A stretch of DNA of 11,083 nt from Clostridia bacterium (GTDB lineage: Bacteria; Bacillota; Clostridia; Oscillospirales; CAG-272): positions 1 to 11,083 of the forward strand of contig JAFQNM010000177.1 of NCBI GenBank assembly GCA_017395885.1, in the 5' to 3' direction. Below are positions 5,955 through 11,083 of this stretch, piece by piece (within the stretch, counting starts at the first letter, position 1; every line of letters begins with the position of its first letter). A program made the translations under genes and the position numbers. The notes under the pieces were generated by a model, which worked only from the letters and a program-made list of their open reading frames with translations, was not told where the DNA came from and searched no databases.

Positions 5955-8492
5955 ATGACCCTTAACGAAAAGATCAAACAGCTTCTTTCTCAGATAAAGG
6001 AGCTGGAAGCTAATCCCGATCCCGATAAAAAGCTTCCCCAGAACTCGTACTATCTTAACGAAAACGATATTCTCTGCTGTGAGAGAGAAAAGGGTGAGAG
6101 CCGTTATCCCTATGATGCAGACGGTCTCGTTGTCTGGGCAAAATCCTCCGGTTATATTGATGCCTGCGAGTCCACCTTCTCTATCTTTAAAACCGTTAAC
6201 TTTGCAGAGGATCCCTCCATCGGCTTCTTTGCCGGTATTCCCCTTGAAAACGGAGAGTACTTCCCTGTTTCCGTTCTCGGCTCAAACCGCCAGCTCTTTG
6301 AGCCCCTCAAGGTAGACAGATACGTTGTTTATTCCTACAGATGTGCTTACTATATTGCTGATACTGACAACGTTACCTTTGCTGTAAGACTCCACGTCAG
6401 CGCAGATAAACATATTCATTTTACCTACGTTGCAATTAACAAAACCGATGAGGTAGTTCCCTTCTACATGGCATCCTCCATTGAAGCTATTCTCCGCTTT
6501 GCAGAGGGAGAGGCATTCTGGGACAGAATGACAAAATACGGTGTTAAGTATCCCTGCGGCTCTTATATGCTGAGAAGCTGTGATGACAGCCTTGTTATCA
6601 ACATTAAATCAGAGGGCGGCAAGATCATTGAGGAGCACCATACTGTTGCAAAGTCTGATTTTCTCGGTGCCAAGGGCAGAGGGCTTACAAATGCAGAGGC
6701 TCTCCGTGCAGGCGGATTTAAGAAGGAGCATTCCAAGGCCAATACTACAGATATACCCATGGCCTGCGATATCGTTCATTATGATCTTTCTCAAGGTGAG
6801 TCTATCCGCCGTGAATATGATCTCTCCTATTATCATAACCGTGATGCTGCAGAGGCTGCAGTAGGAGCGGATGTTGATTTTGTAACTATCGATGCAGAGC
6901 TTGCAAGAGCTGAGGAAAAGGAGCTTCACGAGTTTGATAATATGACAGTTGAGTTCTCCGACTGGAACGGAAAGATCCGTGCCAAGGTTCTCAACCGCTT
7001 TATCCGTAACGTACAGAAGCAGGTTAGCTTCTGTGCTCTTGGTAAGAACTATGCAGGTCCTCACATCGGTATCCGTGATGTTTTCCAGCAGCTTGAATCG
7101 TCACTTATTTGGCACACAAAGGAAAGCCGTGAAAAGATCATTACAGCGCTTAACTATATTCTGGAGGACGGAAGACCTCCCCGCCAGTTCTCCCTTCCCG
7201 CAACGCCCGATATGCTACCCGATATGGACCTTCGTATGTATATCGACCAGGGAGTTTGGGTAATATCCACTATCTATACATATCTTTGCTACACAGATGA
7301 TTACTCTATTCTTGATGAGGAGTGCTCCTACTACGTAGCCAACGAGGAAAACACATGGATAGAGCGCAAGAGCGAAATTCGCGACAGCGTTCTCGACCAT
7401 ATGGTCAAGATCATGGATTTCCTTATCAGAAACCTTGACCGTGAATATAGCACAAACTGCCTCAGAGCACTTACAGGCGACTGGAACGATGCTATCGACG
7501 GACTTGGAAAGCCTCTCGATAAGAACAAGAGATTCGGCAGCGGAGTTACCGTTATGGCATCTCTCCAGCTTTATCAGAACCTTCGTGAGATGACAGAGCT
7601 CCTCACGAGGATCGGCAAGTATACAGAAAAGCTTGAGCTTTACAAAAAGACCTCAGAAGAGCTTGAGGAGGGTCTCTTTAAGTACGCAATCGACGTAAAC
7701 GAGGAGGGCAAGCGCCGTATTATCCACGGCTGGGGCGATAAGATATCCTACAAGCTTGGCTCCTGGAACGATGCTGACGGTGTTGCACGCCGCAGTACTA
7801 CAGCTAACTCCTTCTGGGTGCTCTCCGGTATGATCGAAAAGGATCCTACCCTTGCAAAGGAGATACTTGAAAACTTTGCCGCAGTTGACTCTGTCTATGG
7901 AATCAAGACCTTTGACGTTGCATTCCCCCCTTCACTTAAGTTTGAGGCAGGAAGAATTGCAGGTATTACCGACGGAACATATGAGAACAATGCAGCATAC
8001 GTTCACGCCAGCATGTTTGCTATAATGGCTCTCTTCTCTCTCGGCGAATCTGCAAAAGCATGGACAGAAATGGAAAAGAGCGCCGTTATCTCTCACGAGA
8101 ACTGCACCATGACATCCTTTGCAATGCCTAACTCCTACTGCTCAAGTGCAGAATATGAGATGGAGGGCGACTCCATGGGCGACTGGTATACGGGAAGCGG
8201 CACGGTTCTTATCAAGAGCCTTATTAAGTTTGGCTTCGGTATTCAGCCCTGCCTTGAGGGTCTCTGCCTGCAGACACCTGCAACAATGCCATGCACCGCC
8301 TGCGAGCTGAATATAACCGTTAAGGGTCATCCCATTACCGTTAAGTACACAAACTGCAGCAGCGGCAAGCGCACAGTTAAGATCAACGGAGAAGCAGTAA
8401 AGGGAGAATACAATTCTCTTATGAAAACCGACAGATTCTTTGTTCCCACAGATGAGATCTCGGACGGCTCCGTTATTGAAATTATTGACTAA
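5955..8492 (+). CDS. Divergent GH94-family glycoside phosphorylase (cellobiose-phosphorylase-like), substrate unknown
   Basis: The 845-residue protein has no signal peptide or membrane segment, so it should be cytoplasmic. GH94 enzymes split beta-linked gluco- or chito-disaccharides with phosphate to sugar 1-phosphate, saving ATP. Visible family landmarks are Arg374-Asp375 (IRD), the general-acid motif GDWND with Asp509, an (A)NSFWVLSG stretch like the family's NPQTWAVLSG, an E-N-x-A-x-x-x-H segment with phosphate-binding His684, and WYTGSG with Thr746-Gly747-Ser748 in the phosphate-loop position. The acceptor-side block differs: where cellobiose phosphorylases have a Gly/Asn-rich loop ending in D-D-x-L-W, this protein has Met/Pro/Asp-rich sequence ending in D431-Q-G-V-W435. 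The first 30 residues look like a short charged helix. Transcribed alone, with no transporter or regulator beside it. Cellobiose phosphorylase is a plausible automatic label, but I would not assign the substrate. Confidence 0.85.
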   Translation: MTLNEKIKQLLSQIKELEANPDPDKKLPQNSYYLNENDILCCEREKGESRYPYDADGLVVWAKSSGYIDACESTFSIFKTVNFAEDPSIGFFAGIPLENGEYFPVSVLGSNRQLFEPLKVDRYVVYSYRCAYYIADTDNVTFAVRLHVSADKHIHFTYVAINKTDEVVPFYMASSIEAILRFAEGEAFWDRMTKYGVKYPCGSYMLRSCDDSLVINIKSEGGKIIEEHHTVAKSDFLGAKGRGLTNAEALRAGGFKKEHSKANTTDIPMACDIVHYDLSQGESIRREYDLSYYHNRDAAEAAVGADVDFVTIDAELARAEEKELHEFDNMTVEFSDWNGKIRAKVLNRFIRNVQKQVSFCALGKNYAGPHIGIRDVFQQLESSLIWHTKESREKIITALNYILEDGRPPRQFSLPATPDMLPDMDLRMYIDQGVWVISTIYTYLCYTDDYSILDEECSYYVANEENTWIERKSEIRDSVLDHMVKIMDFLIRNLDREYSTNCLRALTGDWNDAIDGLGKPLDKNKRFGSGVTVMASLQLYQNLREMTELLTRIGKYTEKLELYKKTSEELEEGLFKYAIDVNEEGKRRIIHGWGDKISYKLGSWNDADGVARRSTTANSFWVLSGMIEKDPTLAKEILENFAAVDSVYGIKTFDVAFPPSLKFEAGRIAGITDGTYENNAAYVHASMFAIMALFSLGESAKAWTEMEKSAVISHENCTMTSFAMPNSYCSSAEYEMEGDSMGDWYTGSGTVLIKSLIKFGFGIQPCLEGLCLQTPATMPCTACELNITVKGHPITVKYTNCSSGKRTVKINGEAVKGEYNSLMKTDRFFVPTDEISDGSVIEIID

Positions 8493-8493
8493 T

Positions 8494-8529
8494 AGCAAAA
8501 AGAACTGCCACGTGGCAGTTCTTTTTGCT
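8494..8529. terminator. Bidirectional Rho-independent terminator between GH94 gene and rnfB
   Basis: This is a perfect 36-bp palindrome with a GC-rich centre (ACTGCC and its complement) flanked by AAAAAG on the left and CTTTTT on the right. It starts 2 bases after the TAA of the plus-strand GH94 gene. It also touches the TAA of minus-strand rnfB, whose final codon occupies 8529-8531. Each strand shows a stem followed by T-rich sequence, so it should stop both convergent transcripts. Confidence 0.92.
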
Positions 8530-9371
8530 TACTTTTTTTCGCCCTTTGTGAATATAAGACCGTCTGCTCCGACTATATCGGAACGCCAGATAACGCCCTC
8601 CGGGCAAACGGCAAAGCACATTCCGCAGCCGGTGCACTTATCATACAGAACAGTTGCAATATTGCCCTGTATATCAATAGCATTTTCGGGGCAAACCTTA
8701 CGGCATACTCCGCATCCCGTACATCCAACTCGGCAGTTCTGTCTTTCCTTAGCTGCAGTATCCCTTGAAGCACAGCCGACCCAGTAATAAGCATCATACG
8801 GTACAAGCTTAATTATATGCTTTGGACAGGCAGAAACACAGCTTCCGCAGCCGGTGCAAAGCTTATAATCAACAAATGCTGTTCCGTTCTTGATGCTGAT
8901 AGCACCGAAGGGGCAAGCCTTCATACAGTTTCCAAGGCCTACGCAGGCAAACCTGCAACCCTTGTAGCCTCCGCCAAGCTTCATTTCAGCAAGGCAGTCC
9001 TCAGCACCGTCATCATAAATATACTTACGTTTGGTAGTATCATTTGTTCCGGAGCACATTACCTGTGCTCTCATACGGATCTTATTTCTGTCCTCTGTTC
9101 CAAGGATAACTCCAACAGCCTGAGCTGTGGAAGCGCCGCCGGGTGTGCAGGCAGCAGGAGATGCCTTGCCGTTAACTATTGCCATAGCAAGAGATGCACA
9201 GTCACCGTAACCGCAGGCACCGCAGTTATCTCCCGGCAGGCAATCAAGTATTTTTTCCCTTTTCAGCTCTTTCTTAATTCTGGGGCCGCTGTACTCAATA
9301 TTGGAAAGCACAGAAGCCACAAGCGCAATAACGCAGATTATTGCAACAGATATAATAATTCCGAATACCAT
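8529..9371 (-). CDS. rnfB: Rnf complex iron-sulfur subunit B
   Basis: This 280-residue protein is the ferredoxin-accepting, multi-cluster subunit of the Rnf ferredoxin:NAD+ oxidoreductase. One N-terminal hydrophobic helix (about 4-23) anchors it in the membrane. The [4Fe-4S] domain typical of RnfB follows, with Cys50, 53, 58 and 75. The C-terminal part holds a C-x3-C-x5-C-x3-C set (139, 143, 149, 153) and three canonical C-x2-C-x2-C-x3-C-P sets starting at Cys172, Cys217 and Cys246. That gives at least five predicted [4Fe-4S] clusters, which matches long clostridial RnfB proteins. It starts 12 bp after rnfA ends, with a GAGGTGG ribosome site, and is the last gene of the operon, ending in the shared terminator. 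Confidence 0.95.
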   Translation of the reverse strand: MVFGIIISVAIICVIALVASVLSNIEYSGPRIKKELKREKILDCLPGDNCGACGYGDCASLAMAIVNGKASPAACTPGGASTAQAVGVILGTEDRNKIRMRAQVMCSGTNDTTKRKYIYDDGAEDCLAEMKLGGGYKGCRFACVGLGNCMKACPFGAISIKNGTAFVDYKLCTGCGSCVSACPKHIIKLVPYDAYYWVGCASRDTAAKERQNCRVGCTGCGVCRKVCPENAIDIQGNIATVLYDKCTGCGMCFAVCPEGVIWRSDIVGADGLIFTKGEKK

Positions 9372-9383
9372 TTACGCCACCTC

Positions 9384-9959
9384 TTAAAAGCTGAGTCCGT
9401 AGAATCCGGAAAAGGCCATAGCCGCAATAGCGCAGGAAATGAGAAGAATGGGAATTCCTCTGAAGCTATCTGCCATATCGGAGTTTTCAAGTCTTTTTTG
9501 AATGCTTGAAAACACCAGCATTACGAATGTAAAGCCAACTCCTGCAGCAAGCAGGAAAAGAACAGACATAAGAATTGAGAAGCTGTTCTCAATACATATA
9601 AGAATAGAGCCGAGAACGATGCAGTTTCCTGAAATTACGGGAAGCGCAAATGCAACGGCATTATGCTCCTTGCCTGATGCTTTTGAGGAGATGAGGCGAA
9701 TAGCACAGATAAATGCAGTTATGACCACAACAGAAACAAAGGTGACGAAATACTGAAGCTTCAGAGGCTCAAGAACGAACTTGTGAAGCAGGATGACCGT
9801 TGTTCCGGAAAGCACACAAACACAAGTAACAAGTCCTCCGTAGAGAGCAGCTCCCGAGGGTTTCTCCGTTGCGGTAAAAAATGATTCAACACCGAAAAGG
9901 CGAGATAAAAGGAGATTATCAGCAAGTATTGCCGCAAGAACTATAAGTATAGCTTCCAT
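9384..9959 (-). CDS. rnfA: Rnf complex membrane subunit A
   Basis: A 191-residue hydrophobic protein of the RnfA/RnfE/NqrD/NqrE family, with about six predicted membrane helices. It pairs with RnfE in the membrane as part of the electron and ion path. The N-terminal L-x3-R block (16-20), the Gly-Asn-Cys113 motif of the fourth helix region and the C-terminal SFRGIPI segment (165-171) identify it as RnfA rather than RnfE. Residue 25, where RnfA/NqrE proteins have the first conserved Cys (G-I-C-P), is Glu (codon GAA, 9887-9885). In known structures that Cys is a ligand of the [2Fe-2S] or iron site between RnfA and RnfE. GGAGG lies 6 nt before the ATG, and only 11 bp separate it from rnfE. Confidence 0.92.
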   Translation of the reverse strand: MEAILIVLAAILADNLLLSRLFGVESFFTATEKPSGAALYGGLVTCVCVLSGTTVILLHKFVLEPLKLQYFVTFVSVVVITAFICAIRLISSKASGKEHNAVAFALPVISGNCIVLGSILICIENSFSILMSVLFLLAAGVGFTFVMLVFSSIQKRLENSDMADSFRGIPILLISCAIAAMAFSGFYGLSF

Positions 9960-9970
9960 AATATCCCTCC

Positions 9971-10603
9971 TTAAACAAGATCGTTTGCAGCGTTTCTGGC
10001 TGCGATCTTTTTCTTTTTAACTATATACTTTGCAACTGCGGCTATGATACCCACAAGGAACAGAACGCCTACAGTGGTTGAAAGAACGGGCACGGGTGCT
10101 GTCTTAAATACCAAAACTCCACCATTGCCGAAGCAATCTGAGAAAAGCTTACCGATGCCGAAAAGCTCACGAACAAATGAAACTCCGAGCATTACCAGAA
10201 CCATCTGGGCACTTGTTACAAGAGAATCAACGATGGCCCCCATTGCAGGGCTCTCTGCCTTTGTAGATTCAAGGCGAACCAGAATGATACAGCTTACCGC
10301 AAGGATAGGCAGATATATGCCGAGAGAATCTGCTATGCCGGGAACAGTATACCAGAAAAGAATTTCAACAAGAGAAGCACAAAATGCAGTTACGGTAACG
10401 TAAAACAGGCTTCTCAGCTTCAAAGGTATAAGCTTTTTAAATATTGCAACGATAACCTGCGCCAAAAGCAGGGTAAGCGCAAAGGCAACAGCCATAGAAA
10501 GCGCTCTTGTAACTGTAGTTGTCACAACAAGGAGAGGACAAACTGTCAGCATTTTATAGGAGGAGAGCTCTGTTGAGCTTTTGATTCTTGTTTTAATAAG
10601 CAT
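9971..10603 (-). CDS. rnfE: Rnf complex membrane subunit E
   Basis: A hydrophobic protein of 210 residues (from ATG 10603) in the same family as RnfA. The V-C-P-L motif near residue 22 and the V-S-C-I-I-L motif near residue 105 retain both conserved cysteines that hold the membrane iron-sulfur site. The x-R-E-L-F-G-I-G segment is typical of RnfE. Two ATGs stand in tandem (10606 and 10603). The second is chosen because AAGGAGG leaves only 3 nt before the first but 6 nt before the second. It begins right after the upstream gene, whose TAA (10617-10615) overlaps the ribosome site, so the genes are tightly linked. The C-terminus ends in a Lys-rich stretch likely on the cytoplasmic side. Confidence 0.92.
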   Translation of the reverse strand: MLIKTRIKSSTELSSYKMLTVCPLLVVTTTVTRALSMAVAFALTLLLAQVIVAIFKKLIPLKLRSLFYVTVTAFCASLVEILFWYTVPGIADSLGIYLPILAVSCIILVRLESTKAESPAMGAIVDSLVTSAQMVLVMLGVSFVRELFGIGKLFSDCFGNGGVLVFKTAPVPVLSTTVGVLFLVGIIAAVAKYIVKKKKIAARNAANDLV

Positions 10604-10609
10604 CATATA

Positions 10610-10616
10610 CCTCCTT
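10610..10616 (-). promoter_or_regulatory. Shine-Dalgarno site that decides the rnfE start
   Basis: AAGGAGG on the minus strand overlaps the stop codon of the upstream gene and favours the second of two tandem ATGs (10603). Confidence 0.65.
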
Positions 10617-11083
10617 AATTAATAACGTCCGAGATTGGATCGCCCGGGCCGTTTGAGTTTCCGGAGCCACCACCGTCTGACACACCACCGGTATCGGAAG
10701 GATCTTCTCCCGTTGTATCAGGAGAGAGTGTGTCGGAATCCTGAGGGGTGGTTTCGGTTTCGGAATCTGAGGGAGCAGATTCTGTTTCGCTGTCAGCAGG
10801 CTGCGTATCAGTTTCTGTATCGGGCAATATAGTTGTATCTCCAACCGTTTCAGATTCGGGAGGAGCCGTATCTGTTACGGGAGCCTCTGTAGAATCGGTC
10901 GTATCGCCAATAGTATCCTCGTTCTCCTCTGTCTCAGATTCATATACTGTAGTTTCATCTTCACCGTCAACACCGATATCTCCGTCACCTGTATTAACAT
11001 TAGAGCCGCCCTGATTGTTACCGGGGCCGGGTCTGCCTGTTGTATCTGCAGGTCCCGTTGTGTCCTCAGTCTGAGTTTTATCC
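10615..11083 (-). CDS. rnfG: Partial gene in the rnfG position: acidic Thr/Ser-rich C-terminal tail
   Basis: Only the 3' end is in the window: 155 open codons from the right edge to TAA at 10617-10615. The visible sequence holds no folded domain. I count 41 Asp/Glu, about 30 Thr and 15 Ser, and only one Lys and one Arg, both in the first 17 visible residues, so the net charge is close to -39. Short motifs such as D-T-T, S-E-T-E and D-S-E-T recur without a strict period. Gly-rich sequence follows near the C-terminus. In clostridial operons of order C-D-G-E-A-B this slot is rnfG, a membrane-anchored flavoprotein with covalent FMN on the outer face; a C-terminal extension would then extend outside the membrane. 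The FMN domain itself lies beyond the window, so identity is inferred from position only. Confidence 0.6.
   Translation of the reverse strand, partial: DKTQTEDTTGPADTTGRPGPGNNQGGSNVNTGDGDIGVDGEDETTVYESETEENEDTIGDTTDSTEAPVTDTAPPESETVGDTTILPDTETDTQPADSETESAPSDSETETTPQDSDTLSPDTTGEDPSDTGGVSDGGGSGNSNGPGDPISDVIN

Noticed and set aside
6609..7064. 151-codon open frame on the minus strand
   Set aside because: It is antisense to the GH94 gene, which has strong family motifs across the same stretch.
8817..9509. 230-codon open frame on the plus strand
   Set aside because: It lies antisense to rnfB and rnfA, whose cysteine motifs and ribosome sites are clear. Its composition is what the reverse of a Cys/Gly-rich gene gives, and it has no recognisable domain.
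10593..11014. Several overlapping open frames on both strands near the right edge
   Set aside because: They are shadows of a low-complexity Asp/Thr/Ser-rich gene whose repetitive codons leave other frames open by chance.
1..11083. CRISPR array, insertion sequence, prophage or defence island
   Set aside because: No direct-repeat array, transposase, integrase, terminal repeats or defence-family protein was seen; all large genes belong to metabolic, transport or housekeeping families.

Overview
The window looks like chromosomal DNA of an anaerobic, low-to-moderate-GC Gram-positive bacterium, most likely a Clostridia member of the Ruminococcaceae/Oscillospiraceae type. The reasons are an Rnf operon in the clostridial order (…G-E-A-B), strong AGGAGG ribosome binding sites, AT-rich sigma-A promoters, mostly TAA stops, a cytoplasmic GH94-type phosphorylase and a two-gene half-size ABC exporter. 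The genus is inferred, not shown. No tRNA, rRNA, CRISPR array, transposase or phage gene is visible.

Left block (1-3850, minus strand): a two-gene operon for a heterodimeric ABC exporter. The first gene (3729 to 1966, TTG start) is interrupted by a single in-frame amber codon at 2323-2325. The 118 codons after the amber stay open and encode the rest of the nucleotide-binding domain. The second gene (1973 to 51) overlaps the end of the first and is intact. Transcription probably starts at an exact TTGACA-17-TATAAT promoter (3790-3818), with an inverted repeat lying right at the start site, and ends at a hairpin at 12-43.

Centre-left (3857-5822, minus strand): an overlapping housekeeping pair. 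One gene is a bifunctional NAD(P)H-hydrate epimerase/dehydratase (Nnr), which repairs damaged nicotinamide cofactors. The other is a YbaK-type aminoacyl-tRNA deacylase, which removes mischarged amino acids from tRNA. Both are repair or quality-control enzymes.

Centre (5955-8492, plus strand): one large gene for a divergent GH94-family glycoside phosphorylase. It is transcribed from its own extended -10 promoter, placed back to back with the likely nnr promoter. It ends in a 36-bp perfect palindrome that should terminate transcription from both sides.

Right block (8529-11083, minus strand): the last genes of an Rnf operon: the C-terminal tail of a gene in the rnfG position (start outside the window), then rnfE, rnfA and rnfB. 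Rnf couples ferredoxin oxidation by NAD+ to ion export. Two features stand out: RnfA has Glu at the position of the conserved cluster-ligating Cys, and the protein in the RnfG position ends in a very acidic Thr/Ser-rich tail of at least 155 residues.

The gene families are all known, and I do not see a wholly new multi-gene system. The most interesting points are the amber-interrupted exporter subunit, the altered RnfA ligand, the acidic tail upstream of rnfE, and the unassigned substrate of the GH94 enzyme.
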